From positions 27,613-91,612 of the forward strand of contig CAJUAT010000004.1 of assembly GCA_910584525.1 (NCBI GenBank): 64,000 bases of DNA, read 5' to 3'. Of this stretch, positions 17,802 to 26,812 are shown piece after piece. The stretch is from an uncultured Muribaculaceae bacterium (GTDB lineage Bacteria; Bacteroidota; Bacteroidia; Bacteroidales; Muribaculaceae). The notes under the pieces are model-generated. The model was not told the origin of the DNA. It did no database searches and was given only the letters and a program-made list of their open reading frames with translations. Positions within the stretch are counted from its first letter, which is position 1. Each line of letters begins with the position of its first letter. The translations under genes and the position numbers were made by a program.

Positions 17802-20198
17802 ATGAGATATTTGTTAATGTTAGTGTTGTCGGCGCTTACGGCGATAGCCGTGTATGGCGACAATGTCAAGATATCGGGTACTGTCAAGGACAGCGAGGAC
17901 AAGCCGGTGGAGTTTGCCACGGTACGCGTGGCCGGTACGGCCATAGGCACTACCACCAATCTCAAAGGCGTCTATTCCCTGTCGATGGCCGCCAAGGATA
18001 CAATAGAGATGGTTTACAGCTGTGTCGGCTTCAAGACCGTGAGCCATAAGCTTATCAATCCCAAGGGCGACCTTACGCTGAATATTCGTCTCTATCCGCT
18101 GGATATCGACCTCAAGGAGTTCGAGGTGATCGGCTTCCGCAAGAACAGCAACGGCATGCAGTCGTTCGACACGGAGAGTTTCAAGCTTTCGCCCGATGTG
18201 TCGGGAGGCAGCGTGGAGGCGATGATCACCACCATGCCGGGCGTCAACTCCAACAACGAGATGAGTTCGCAATACTCCGTGCGCGGCGGCTCTTTCGACG
18301 AGAACTCCGTGTATATCAACGGTATGGAGGTATATCGTCCGCAGCTAATACGCTCGGGGCAGCAGGAGGGCCTCAGCATCATAAACCCCGACCTCGTGGG
18401 CAACCTCAAATTCTCGTCGGGCGGATTCCCGGCTCGTTATGCCGACAAGATGTCGTCGGCTCTCGACATTACCTATCGCGAGCCACAGGCTTTCGAAGCC
18501 GCCGTTTCTCTCAGCCTTATGGGAGGTTCGCTCATGATAGGACAGAACTCCGGCAAATTCTCCCAGATCCATGGTGCGCGCCTTAAAAAGAACAATTCCC
18601 TCCTCGCCTCGCAGGATACCAAGGGGGAATACGATCCTACTTTCTTCGACTATCAGACCAACATGACTTTCAAGCCCAATGACCACTGGAGCGTGAATTT
18701 CATGGGCAACATATCGCTGAACCATTTCAACTTCACGCCCACCGACCGCGAGACCACCTTCGGCACATCGCAGGATGCCAAGAGCTTCAAGGTATACTTT
18801 GACGGCGGCGAGAAGGACAAGTTCGAGACATATATAGGAGCGTTGAGCGCCACTTACCGCCATAACAAGGCCACGAGCTTTCAACTCGGTCTTTCGGGGT
18901 TCCTCTCCAATGAGCTGGTATCCTACGACATATCGGGAGAATACTGGCTTGACCAGGCAGGCACCACCGGCGGCGGCGAAACTGGTGGCATCGGCGGTGA
19001 ATTAGGCGTAGGCAAATATATGGAGCATTCACGCAACAGGCTGAAATCGTCGGTGCTGCAGCTCTATTTCCGCGGAGCCACAAGATACCGCATCAACAAC
19101 TTCACCTATGGCGTCGACTATCAGCGGCAGAACTTCCGCGACCGAACCAAGGAATGGGAGTGGCGTGATTCCGCAGGCTATTCTCTTCCTCACAAGCCCG
19201 ACGCCCTGCATCTCATATATAACCTGCAATCGAAAAACGACGCGTCGATCAACCGCTTCGCGCTCTTTGCCGAAGATGCCCTCTATTTCAGCGGCAACTT
19301 CGCCTACATGACCCTCAACGCCGGTATCCGCCTCTCCTACAATGATTTCAACAAGGAGTTCCTTGTATCGCCGCGCGTGAATTTCTCCATGAGTCCCAAC
19401 GCTCTGCCCAACTGGATCTTCCGTCTTGGAACAGGTCTGTATTACCAGAGCCCGTTCTATAAGGAGTACCGTTATACTGTCACCGACGCCCTGGGCAACA
19501 GCAGCGTGGCCCTGAACCGCGACATAAAGTCGCCACGAAGCATTCAGGTGATTCTCGGCACAGATTTCACTTTCCGGGCCTTCAACCGTCCCTTCAAGCT
19601 TACCGGCGAGGTTTACTACAAGAACCTGCACAATCTCATAAGCTATGAATACGACAACCTGAAGATTGTGTACAGCGGACACAACGACTCCAAAGGATAT
19701 ACCATGGGACTTGACCTGAAGCTTTTCGGCCAGTTTGTGGAGGGAAGCGACTCATGGCTCAGTTTCTCGCTGATGAAGACTCAGCAGACGCTCGACGGCA
19801 AGAAGGTGCCGCTGCCCAGCGACCAGAGGTATTCGCTGTCGCTCTATTTCACCGACTATCTGCCGAAGTTTCCGCGCCTCAAGTTCAGTCTGCGCGGCGT
19901 GATAGCCGACGGGCTTACCATGACGCCTCCGCATACAAAGCGTACGGAGTCTTATTTCCGGGCTCCGGCCTACAAACGCCTTGACATAGGCGTGAGCTGG
20001 CAGTTCTTCGGCGCGCCCGACCAGAAACCCAACAAGGTGTTCAAAAGTCTGGTGCTCGGCGTGGATGCCTTCAACCTACTCGATATCGCCAACGTCAGCT
20101 CCTATTACTGGGTGACCGATGTCAACAACATCCAGTATGCCGTGCCGAATTATCTGACACGCCGGCAGTTCAACGTCAGGCTGTCGATGGAGTTCTGA
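17802..20198 (+). CDS. TonB-dependent outer-membrane receptor with carboxypeptidase-like N-domain
   Basis: 798 residues. Signal peptide 1-20 (MRYLLMLVLSALTAIAVYG). Residues about 22-105 are a CarboxypepD_reg-like domain (VKISGTVKDSEDKPVEFATVRVAGTAIGTTTNLKGVYSLSM...). A plug domain follows (PGVNSNNEMSSQYSVRGGSFDENSVYINGMEVYRP) and then a long beta-barrel ending in the aromatic-terminated strand QFNVRLSMEF. This is not a SusC: the protein is short, has no SusD partner nearby, and fits the smaller group of Bacteroidetes receptors for small ligands or metals. The substrate is unknown. The start is fixed by the signal peptide. Confidence 0.88.
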   Translation: MRYLLMLVLSALTAIAVYGDNVKISGTVKDSEDKPVEFATVRVAGTAIGTTTNLKGVYSLSMAAKDTIEMVYSCVGFKTVSHKLINPKGDLTLNIRLYPLDIDLKEFEVIGFRKNSNGMQSFDTESFKLSPDVSGGSVEAMITTMPGVNSNNEMSSQYSVRGGSFDENSVYINGMEVYRPQLIRSGQQEGLSIINPDLVGNLKFSSGGFPARYADKMSSALDITYREPQAFEAAVSLSLMGGSLMIGQNSGKFSQIHGARLKKNNSLLASQDTKGEYDPTFFDYQTNMTFKPNDHWSVNFMGNISLNHFNFTPTDRETTFGTSQDAKSFKVYFDGGEKDKFETYIGALSATYRHNKATSFQLGLSGFLSNELVSYDISGEYWLDQAGTTGGGETGGIGGELGVGKYMEHSRNRLKSSVLQLYFRGATRYRINNFTYGVDYQRQNFRDRTKEWEWRDSAGYSLPHKPDALHLIYNLQSKNDASINRFALFAEDALYFSGNFAYMTLNAGIRLSYNDFNKEFLVSPRVNFSMSPNALPNWIFRLGTGLYYQSPFYKEYRYTVTDALGNSSVALNRDIKSPRSIQVILGTDFTFRAFNRPFKLTGEVYYKNLHNLISYEYDNLKIVYSGHNDSKGYTMGLDLKLFGQFVEGSDSWLSFSLMKTQQTLDGKKVPLPSDQRYSLSLYFTDYLPKFPRLKFSLRGVIADGLTMTPPHTKRTESYFRAPAYKRLDIGVSWQFFGAPDQKPNKVFKSLVLGVDAFNLLDIANVSSYYWVTDVNNIQYAVPNYLTRRQFNVRLSMEF

Positions 20199-20208
20199 CA
20201 GATTTTCA

Positions 20209-20257
20209 ACAAACGACCTCAAAACAAAACGCCTCAAAACAAAACGACCTCAAAATA
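20209..20257 (+). repeat. 15-16-bp tandem repeat leader before hisS
   Basis: Three consecutive units of the form AACG(A)CCTCAAAACAA fill the space between the TonB-receptor stop and the hisS ATG at 20260. The unit is A-rich, as is usual for Bacteroidetes translation leaders, but the tandem copies indicate local duplication. Confidence 0.75.
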
Positions 20258-20259
20258 AT

Positions 20260-21615
20260 ATGAAACCGTCAATACCCAAGGGGACACGAGATTTTTCGGC
20301 GCTGGAGATGGCGCGCCGCAATTATATTTTCGACACCATCAAGGATCAGTTCAAGCTCTTCGGCTACAAGCAGATAGAGACTCCCGCCATGGAGAACCTG
20401 TCGACGCTGATGGGGAAGTATGGCGAGGAGGGCGACAAGCTCCTGTTCAAGATACTGAATTCGGGCGACTGGCTGAAAGGGGTCAGCGACGAGGAGCTGC
20501 TGCAGCGTAATGTGGTGAAGCTTACCAACAAGGTATCGGAGAAAGGACTGCGTTATGACCTTACGGTACCATTCGCGCGGTTTGTGGTACAGCACCGCAA
20601 TGAGCTGCAGATGCCCTTCAAGCGCTATCAGATACAGCCCGTATGGCGTGCCGACCGTCCGCAGAAAGGCCGCTACCGCGAGTTCTATCAGTGCGACGCA
20701 GATGTGGTCGGCTCCGACTCTCTAAACAATGAGATAGAGTTGCTCCAGCTTATCGACGCCGTTTTCGCCAAGTTAGGCGTAAACATAGTCATCAAGGTCA
20801 ACAACCGCAAGATTCTTGCCGGCATCGCCGAGGTGATGGATGCCGCTGACAAGCTCGTGGAGATTACCGTGGCTATCGACAAGATCGACAAGATAGGCCT
20901 CGACAATGTCAATGAGGAGCTGCGTGCCCAAGGACTCGCGGAGGAGGCCATAGCGAAGCTGCAACCCATTCTGACCATGAGCGGCAGCAATGCCGAGAAA
21001 CTTGATCTTATGACCGACATCCTCAAGGATTCCGAGACCGGCATGGCAGGCATCAGGGAGATGAGGGAAGTGTTCGACGGCATCGACTTCCTTGGCCACA
21101 AGGCTGAGGTGGAGGTTGACCTCTCGCTGGCACGCGGCCTTAACTATTACACCGGCACCATTCTTGAGGTAAAGGCCCGGGATGTGCAGATAGGGAGCAT
21201 CACCGGCGGCGGCAGGTACGACAATCTTACCGGCGTGTTCGGCATGCCCGGCCTGTCGGGCGTCGGTATCTCTTTCGGCGCCGACAGGATTTACGATGTG
21301 ATGAACCAGCTCGACCTCTATCCCCGAGAGGTGGAGACTTCGGTAAAGGTGCTTTTCATCAATTTCGGTGGAGCGGAGTCGCGTCAGGCCATGAAGTATG
21401 TCAAGATGTTGCGCGAGGCCGGTGTGCCGGCACAGCTATATCCCGACAATGCCAAGATGAAGAAGCAGATGTCGGTTGCCGACGCCGACCATGTGCCATA
21501 TGTGGCATTTGTCGGCGAGAACGAGCTCCGCGACAGCACGCTGATGGTCAAGGACATGGCCACCGGCGAACAGCAGCTCTACACCCCCGAAAATTTCATC
21601 GACTTCCTGCGCTAA
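20260..21615 (+). CDS. hisS: Histidyl-tRNA synthetase
   Basis: 451 residues, class II synthetase. Seen: N-terminal KGTRDFSALEMARRNYIFDTI (family motif KGxxD), motif 2 region with FKRYQIQPVWRADRPQKGRYREFYQCDADVVG, the His-specific LARGLNYYTGTILEV, motif 3 with GGGRYDNLTGVFGMPGLSGVGISFGADRI, and a C-terminal anticodon-binding domain (VLFINFGGAESRQAMKYVKMLREAGVPAQLYPDNAKMKKQMSVAD). It charges tRNA-His in the cytoplasm. It is followed by a strong hairpin. Confidence 0.97.
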   Translation: MKPSIPKGTRDFSALEMARRNYIFDTIKDQFKLFGYKQIETPAMENLSTLMGKYGEEGDKLLFKILNSGDWLKGVSDEELLQRNVVKLTNKVSEKGLRYDLTVPFARFVVQHRNELQMPFKRYQIQPVWRADRPQKGRYREFYQCDADVVGSDSLNNEIELLQLIDAVFAKLGVNIVIKVNNRKILAGIAEVMDAADKLVEITVAIDKIDKIGLDNVNEELRAQGLAEEAIAKLQPILTMSGSNAEKLDLMTDILKDSETGMAGIREMREVFDGIDFLGHKAEVEVDLSLARGLNYYTGTILEVKARDVQIGSITGGGRYDNLTGVFGMPGLSGVGISFGADRIYDVMNQLDLYPREVETSVKVLFINFGGAESRQAMKYVKMLREAGVPAQLYPDNAKMKKQMSVADADHVPYVAFVGENELRDSTLMVKDMATGEQQLYTPENFIDFLR

Positions 21616-21625
21616 CCCCCACCGC

Positions 21626-21655
21626 GATAACAATCGGCTTATACCGATTGTTATC
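21626..21655 (+). terminator. Hairpin after hisS
   Basis: Perfect 12-bp stem GATAACAATCGG (21626-21637) with CCGATTGTTATC (21644-21655), 6-nt loop. It lies 10 bp after the hisS stop. The following CCTTAAAG is not a T-run, so the hairpin may act as a terminator or as a transcript-end stabiliser. Confidence 0.6.
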
Positions 21656-21697
21656 CCTTAAAGACCTTAAAGACCTTAACCAGTCCTTAACAAAGAA
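21656..21697 (+). repeat. 9-bp tandem repeat leader
   Basis: CCTTAAAGACCTTAAAGACCTTAACCAG-like sequence: CCTTAAAGA repeated, then decaying copies (CCAGTCCTTAAC) up to the A-rich stretch before the ATG at 21701. It occupies the whole leader of the DUF3843-like gene. Confidence 0.65.
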
Positions 21698-21700
21698 AAA

Positions 21701-22915
21701 ATGGAAAAGATCACCGAGCAAGGCTTTGCCATACGGCAGCCATATTATCCTGAGCATGCGGAGGGCGAGGACTATTACCTGGCCCTTGCGCGGGCACTTG
21801 CCTCCAAAATCAAGGTAACGGCATACGGTGCCGAGCTTCATGACGCCATGTGCAATCATCTGGCCCTGACGCTTTGCGGTTACATGCAGGATATTGTTGC
21901 CGATGCCGGCTCATGGCGCTCTTTTGTGATGGCCAACCGTCAGCTGTACGGTTACGACGTCCCGTTTTATTCGGCAGGGGAGGACCATGTGGACTTCGAG
22001 CTCAACCCGGAGGATATCCGTTTCCTCTGCTGGTACGACATAGCCATGACCGACATAGAGCGTCGCGACCTGTATCCATATGATCCCGCGCTGGTTGAGA
22101 TGGCCGGCATTCTCTACGATTGGCTCGATGCCCGCTATGACGATGCTCCGGTAATCGAGGAGTACAATGTGGCGCGGGGAGTCTCGCTGACCGACCCTAA
22201 CGACCGGCAGGAGGTGTTCAGCCTTGCCAGATGGCTCTTCAACGGCAACTGGCTCCTGACTCCCGCTTATGCCCTGACGCTTGCCGAAATGGTCAACGAC
22301 CCGGAGGTGAAAGCCGACAAGGATGGCATTCTGCTGCAAAAGAGAATCGACGATGCAATGGTGGAGGATCCCACCGGGCCGCTCGCTCTATTTCTTACCG
22401 AATGGCTGGAGCTCATCCTGAACGGTGCTTTGCCCCAGTCGGCCCTGCACAACGACTTTCAGGAACTGGCGACACCTCATAAGTATTATACTCGCTTCAC
22501 AGAGGCCACCGGTGGCAAGGAAACAGCCTATTTCCGGACATACGACGAGCTGAACCGATTCTTTATAGAAGGAATGGGCTGGGAGAAGGGAGAGGAACAC
22601 CTCGCCCATATGAAGAATGACAGGGATTTCGTGCTGATGGTCAACAAGGCCAAGGGTATGCTGCTGTCGCGCGGAACGGCCAGATGCATCGCCGACCCCG
22701 ACAATCCTCTTTACGACAGGGAATATGCCAGGCAGCATGCCATGGATCTTTTCACGATGCGCGGTATGTGTCCCGGCGACCTGCTGAGGTTAGCCTTCCG
22801 CAAAGGATGGCTCCACGATGCCCGTTTTTATGGTTCCGACGATACCGATATTGTGGCCCGTTACGGCGATTTTATCGCCCGTTGCTATCTCCAGCAATAT
22901 TATCGTGGTGATTAA
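21701..22915 (+). CDS. Conserved Bacteroidales protein, DUF3843-like
   Basis: 404 residues, soluble, acidic, no signal peptide or membrane segment. Layout recalls DUF3843: a helical N-terminal part ending YGYDVPFYSAGEDHVDFELNPEDIRFLCWYD, a middle region with VFSLARWLFNGNWLLTPAYALTLAEM, and a Trp/Tyr-rich C-terminal half with FVLMVNKAKGMLLSRGTARCIADPDNPLYD and a closing FTMRGMCPGDLLRLAFRKGWLHDARFYG. I do not know a function for this family. It follows hisS at 85 bp with a hairpin and repeat leader in between, so it may be transcribed separately. The DUF assignment is from memory and moderate. Confidence 0.65.
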   Translation: MEKITEQGFAIRQPYYPEHAEGEDYYLALARALASKIKVTAYGAELHDAMCNHLALTLCGYMQDIVADAGSWRSFVMANRQLYGYDVPFYSAGEDHVDFELNPEDIRFLCWYDIAMTDIERRDLYPYDPALVEMAGILYDWLDARYDDAPVIEEYNVARGVSLTDPNDRQEVFSLARWLFNGNWLLTPAYALTLAEMVNDPEVKADKDGILLQKRIDDAMVEDPTGPLALFLTEWLELILNGALPQSALHNDFQELATPHKYYTRFTEATGGKETAYFRTYDELNRFFIEGMGWEKGEEHLAHMKNDRDFVLMVNKAKGMLLSRGTARCIADPDNPLYDREYARQHAMDLFTMRGMCPGDLLRLAFRKGWLHDARFYGSDDTDIVARYGDFIARCYLQQYYRGD

Positions 22916-22927
22916 ACTATTTATTTG

Positions 22928-22935
22928 TAACTTTG
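22928..22935 (+). promoter_or_regulatory. TAnnTTTG element before the Trp-rich protein gene
   Basis: TAACTTTG matches the Bacteroidetes -7 element and lies 60 bp before the ATG at 22995. No TTTG was found at the expected upstream distance, so only half of the consensus is present. Confidence 0.5.
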
Positions 22936-22994
22936 TCTGAAGATAAAGGCTCAACGAGAGACTTGGATTTCAGAACAAGCAAAAACCTGAAGCA

Positions 22995-24305
22995 ATGAAG
23001 AAACTAATAGCGACAATGGGCATACTTGCCCTGACGATACCTGTTGCGCAGGCTCAATACGACGATATATACTACAACCCGAAGAAAAGCGGGGAGTCGA
23101 CACAGTCGACGACTGCCAAGAAGAAGAAAAAGCAGCAGTCGTACTATATAGAGGATTTCGGGTCGATGGATGTCGACGAGTACAACCGTGCCGGCGACAT
23201 GTATTACGAGACTCCTGTCGACACCATAGGCTACCAGGCCGAGACGGGACAGGATTTCGTGTACACGCAGCAGATCCAGAAGTATTACAATCCCACAATC
23301 GTGATTGACAATGCCGATGTGCTGGAGGATGTGCTCAACAATTCCTACGGCAATGTGCAGGTCGTGATCAACAATGCGGGCATACCCGTTTTCGAGCCGG
23401 TGTACTATTACCCGAGCAGCTATTACTGGAACTGGGGACCGCGCTGGTCAGTGTCGTGGAACTGGGGACCGTCGTGGGGCTGGGGACCCTCATGGGCCTG
23501 GAACTGGGGTCCGGCATATCCCTCATATTGGGGACCCTCATGGACATGGGGATGGGGTCCCGGCTACAACCCGTATTGGGGACCTTCATGGGGTCCCGGA
23601 TGGGGTCCCGGTTATTATCCCGGCTGGAGCAGACCTTACTATTCGCACTATCGTCCAGGTGCCCATCGTCCTGTGCGTCCCAACGCAGGCTGGTCGGCCA
23701 ATCGTCCCGGCAGCAACTATAACGGCGGATATGGGCGCCCCGTCGGCAACCGTCACCATGCCAACAGCGCAAACACCGGCGCCGGCAATAAGGTGAACCC
23801 CACATACGTCGGCAATCGCCGTGGTTACAGCGATGTAAAGGCTTCTTCAACGCACCGTCCGGCCACGACCGTTGACCCCGGTACGAAGAATGCAGCATCC
23901 TCAAGGGTGGAAGCTCCCAACAGGGCCTCGCAGGCTACCGTGTCGGGTAACACCGTAAACCCCTCAAGGGCTGAAACAAACAGGTATGAGAACCGTTCCT
24001 CCAACCGCAGTTACACAACTGGCAGCGCATCTTCCAACCGCAGCTACAACTCGAATCGTAGCTACAACTCGAACTCGAACCGCAGCTACAATTCCACCAC
24101 AAACTCGAATCGTAGCTACAACTCGAACTCGAACCGCAGCTACAATTCCACCACAAACTCGAACCGCAGCTACAACTCGAGCCGCAGCTACAATTCTAAC
24201 TCGAGCCGCAGCTACAATTCAGGCTCCAGCCGCAGCTATGGCGGCGGAAGTCATGGCGGCAGCTATGGCGGGGGCGGTAGAGCCGGTGGCGGTCATCGCA
24301 GATAA
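22995..24305 (+). CDS. Secreted low-complexity protein with Trp-Gly-Pro and Ser-Tyr-Asn repeats
   Basis: 436 residues; signal peptide 1-20 (MKKLIATMGILALTIPVAQA). Residues about 20-130 are a mixed region with a KKKKK patch, YYIEDFGSMDVDEYNRAGDMYY and a segment predicted to be beta-strand (NVQVVINNAGIPVFEP). From about residue 136 to 215 there is a striking Trp/Gly/Pro/Tyr tract (units WNWGP, WGPSW, GWGPGY). The C-terminal third is built of (N/S)RSYNS units, ending in a GGGSHGGSYGGGG tail. I recognise no family. Composition suggests an extracellular, self-associating or glycan-binding structural protein. It lies 20 bp before a FadL-like outer-membrane protein gene and is probably co-transcribed. 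Confidence 0.6.
   Translation: MKKLIATMGILALTIPVAQAQYDDIYYNPKKSGESTQSTTAKKKKKQQSYYIEDFGSMDVDEYNRAGDMYYETPVDTIGYQAETGQDFVYTQQIQKYYNPTIVIDNADVLEDVLNNSYGNVQVVINNAGIPVFEPVYYYPSSYYWNWGPRWSVSWNWGPSWGWGPSWAWNWGPAYPSYWGPSWTWGWGPGYNPYWGPSWGPGWGPGYYPGWSRPYYSHYRPGAHRPVRPNAGWSANRPGSNYNGGYGRPVGNRHHANSANTGAGNKVNPTYVGNRRGYSDVKASSTHRPATTVDPGTKNAASSRVEAPNRASQATVSGNTVNPSRAETNRYENRSSNRSYTTGSASSNRSYNSNRSYNSNSNRSYNSTTNSNRSYNSNSNRSYNSTTNSNRSYNSSRSYNSNSSRSYNSGSSRSYGGGSHGGSYGGGGRAGGGHRR
24057..24164 (+). repeat. 54-bp in-frame tandem repeat inside the low-complexity gene
   Basis: Two consecutive 54-bp copies (24057-24110 and 24111-24164), differing only at the last base and the copy junction. Each encodes 18 residues of the RSYNSNSNRSYNS type. 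Flanking sequence has decayed shorter copies. The period is a multiple of three, so length changes keep frame. Confidence 0.85.
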
Positions 24306-24325
24306 TCTTACAAAAACAATCCACT

Positions 24326-26029
24326 ATGAAAGATAGATACAGAATGCTGAAATGGGCTATGCTTACGGGGATGTTCGGCGTCACGTCGGGGATGTTTGCC
24401 CAAAGCCCTATCGACGCATATACCATGTCGCAGAACGACCTGATAGGTACGGCACGCTTCATGTCGATGGGCGGAGCCTTCGGCGCTCTGGGCGCCGACC
24501 TCTCCACGCTAAGCCAGAACCCCGCCGGTATCGGCGTTTACCGCAGCAGCGACGTGGGGTTCACTCTCAACCTTGACTGCCAGAGCGCCTCGGCTGACTA
24601 TCGCGGAAGCCGTGCCTCCCAGAACCAGACCAAGTTCCTCCTCAACAACATAGGAGCTGTGGGAACGTGGCGGCTGAACCTCAAGGCTATGCCGAACATC
24701 AACTTCGGCTTCACATATAACAAACGGGCCACTTTCAACCGCCGTTACCGTGGCGATGTCGCAAACCTGAAGACTTCCTTGTCGAATTATATAGCCGGTA
24801 TCGCCAACTCTTATGACCTCACGGAAGCTGACGTGCGCTCAACCAACAATTACAATCCGTACAATCCGGGTCAAAACCGCTTCGTGCCCTGGTCGGCAAT
24901 CCTCGGTTACGACTCATACCTCATAAACCCGGAAGGGAACCCCGAGGTTCCCAACTGGCAGGGACAGTTCGGCAACGGCACCTCCGGCTCCGGGTATTTC
25001 AGCGTCGCTGAGTCGGGAGGTATCGACGAGTACAATATCGTGCTCGGCGGTAATATCGCCAATAAGGTTTACTGGGGAATGAACTTCGGTATAGTGTCGT
25101 TCAACTATAACATATCCTCCGTATGGGGTGAAAGCATGAGGAACGCCTATGTTTACGACCCCAATGTGAGAGCCGTCAACCAGATGGATGCCAACTGGTA
25201 CATGAGCAATCTGTACAACATGAACGGCAATGGCTTCAACTATCAGTTGGGTGTCATCGTGAAGCCTATACAGGAGCTGCGTCTTGGCTTGGCTTTCCAT
25301 ACCCCCACATGGTTCAACATAACCGAGAACTACTATGCCGACGAGGTTAACTACAACTATCCATTCAAGCAGATTCCCGACGGAGCGAGCGGCAGGGACT
25401 ACGCTGTGACAAACAATGGCGACCCCACATATTCCATCACTCGTCTCGCCTCGCCCTGGAAAGTGATTGCCAGCGTGGCAGGCGTTATCGGAAGCAAAGC
25501 GATAATCTCTTTCGATTACGAATGGAACGGCTATAAAGGTATGAGGTTCTCTGAGCCTACATATACCGGCTGGGACAATGGCTGGGATTACGACTGGGAC
25601 TTCAGTTACAATGCGTATACCATGACACCGGAGCAGGCGGCCAACCAGATGATCAAGACCATCTACAAGAATACGAACACCATCCGTGTAGGAGCTGAAT
25701 ATCGTGTGCTTGACAATCTGAGCGTGCGTGCCGGCTACAGCTACAGCCCGTCGCCCGTGACCGCCGAAGCTAAGGAGAATCTCGCAAACATACCCACCGC
25801 TGGCACTCTCGCCAATTTCCGTCTCGACAACGACACCCAGTATGTGACATGCGGCGTAGGATTCAACATCAAGGGTTTCTATGCCGACGCCGCTTATGTA
25901 TGGAAGCATATGACCTCCACCTATTATCCCTTCAGCGCCGACCCGGCGGATGTGGCCGGCACATCGATGCCTTCCAATCTCACTTTCAACAATTCGCAGG
26001 TGGTGCTGACTCTCGGATACAGATTCTGA
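24326..26029 (+). CDS. FadL/OmpP1-like outer-membrane transport protein
   Basis: 567 residues. Signal peptide 1-26 (cleavage after FAQS). The mature N-terminus has the family signature of Bacteroidetes FadL/TodX-like proteins: DLIGTARFMSMGGAFGALGADLSTLSQNPAGIGVYRSSDVGFTLNL (compare the NPAG motif of FadL). The rest is beta-barrel-like with alternating aromatic strands, ending in NSQVVLTLGYRF with a C-terminal Phe, as for BAM-inserted proteins. The family moves hydrophobic molecules across the outer membrane. It sits 20 bp after the low-complexity gene and 6 bp before an ABC ATPase gene, a probable three-gene operon. The substrate is not predictable. Confidence 0.8.
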   Translation: MKDRYRMLKWAMLTGMFGVTSGMFAQSPIDAYTMSQNDLIGTARFMSMGGAFGALGADLSTLSQNPAGIGVYRSSDVGFTLNLDCQSASADYRGSRASQNQTKFLLNNIGAVGTWRLNLKAMPNINFGFTYNKRATFNRRYRGDVANLKTSLSNYIAGIANSYDLTEADVRSTNNYNPYNPGQNRFVPWSAILGYDSYLINPEGNPEVPNWQGQFGNGTSGSGYFSVAESGGIDEYNIVLGGNIANKVYWGMNFGIVSFNYNISSVWGESMRNAYVYDPNVRAVNQMDANWYMSNLYNMNGNGFNYQLGVIVKPIQELRLGLAFHTPTWFNITENYYADEVNYNYPFKQIPDGASGRDYAVTNNGDPTYSITRLASPWKVIASVAGVIGSKAIISFDYEWNGYKGMRFSEPTYTGWDNGWDYDWDFSYNAYTMTPEQAANQMIKTIYKNTNTIRVGAEYRVLDNLSVRAGYSYSPSPVTAEAKENLANIPTAGTLANFRLDNDTQYVTCGVGFNIKGFYADAAYVWKHMTSTYYPFSADPADVAGTSMPSNLTFNNSQVVLTLGYRF

Positions 26030-26035
26030 CATGAT

Positions 26036-26812
26036 ATGATGACAGTAGAGATACGCAATCTCACCACGGGCTACAGCACACGCCATGGCCTTGTGGAGAT
26101 TGAGAAAGACCTTACCGCCAATCTCAACAGCGGAGAACTTACTTGCCTGCTCGGTCCAAACGGAGCAGGCAAGTCCACATTATTGCGTACGCTTGCCGGA
26201 TTTCAGATGCCTCTGCGTGGTGTGGTGATGATTCACGGCCGCGAGCTGCGGCAGTACAGTCAGGCGGAACTGTCGCGGAAATTAGGTGTTGTACTCACCG
26301 ACAAGCCGGACGTTACGGCGATGACCGTGCAGCAGCTGGTGGCTCTCGGACGTAGTCCTTACACCGGATTCTGGGGGCGTCTGTCGGGAGCTGACCGCCG
26401 CGCCGTAGCCAATGCCATGAGTCTCGCTCATGTCGATGCGCTTGCCGACAGGATCGTAAGCACGCTCAGCGACGGTGAACGCCAGAAGGTGATGATCGCC
26501 AAGGCGCTCGCTCAGGATACTCCCGTGATTCTTCTCGATGAGCCTACCGCCTTCCTTGACTTTCAGAGCAAGGTGGAGTCTATGGTGATATTGCGCGACC
26601 TCGCCGCCAAGGAGAACAAGACCGTGTTCATGTCGACCCACGATGTCAACATGGCCTTGCAGCTCGCCGACAGGATATGGCTCGTAGACAAGGAAAAAGG
26701 AGTGTCGACAGGCACTCCCTCACAGCTCGCCGAGACCGGTGACCTCAGGCGGTATTTTAACGGACCAGGGATTCACTTCAACGAATCCACCGGTTTGTTC
26801 GACATAGTCTGA
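26036..26812 (+). CDS. ABC transporter ATP-binding protein, FecE/BtuD type
   Basis: 258 residues. Walker A GPNGAGKST at residues 40-48, Q-loop region KPDVTAMTVQQLVALGRSPYTGFWG (the V-x-x-LGRxPY/HTG pattern is typical of iron-siderophore, haem and cobalamin importers), signature LSDGERQKVMIAKALAQ, Walker B VILLDEPTAFLD, and H-loop STHD. It would power a FecCD-type permease, but no permease or binding-protein gene is next to it. The start at 26036 lies 6 bp after the FadL-like stop; ATG at 26039 is equally possible. Its 3' end overlaps the convergent lipoprotein gene by 40 bp. Confidence 0.88.
   Translation: MMTVEIRNLTTGYSTRHGLVEIEKDLTANLNSGELTCLLGPNGAGKSTLLRTLAGFQMPLRGVVMIHGRELRQYSQAELSRKLGVVLTDKPDVTAMTVQQLVALGRSPYTGFWGRLSGADRRAVANAMSLAHVDALADRIVSTLSDGERQKVMIAKALAQDTPVILLDEPTAFLDFQSKVESMVILRDLAAKENKTVFMSTHDVNMALQLADRIWLVDKEKGVSTGTPSQLAETGDLRRYFNGPGIHFNESTGLFDIV

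Noticed and set aside
24057..24164. 54-bp repeats considered as a CRISPR array
   Set aside because: The copies are directly abutting without spacers, in frame within a coding region.
24914..26086. 390-codon open frame antisense to the FadL-like gene
   Set aside because: The plus-strand FadL-like frame has a signal peptide, family motifs and a C-terminal Phe; the antisense frame has none.
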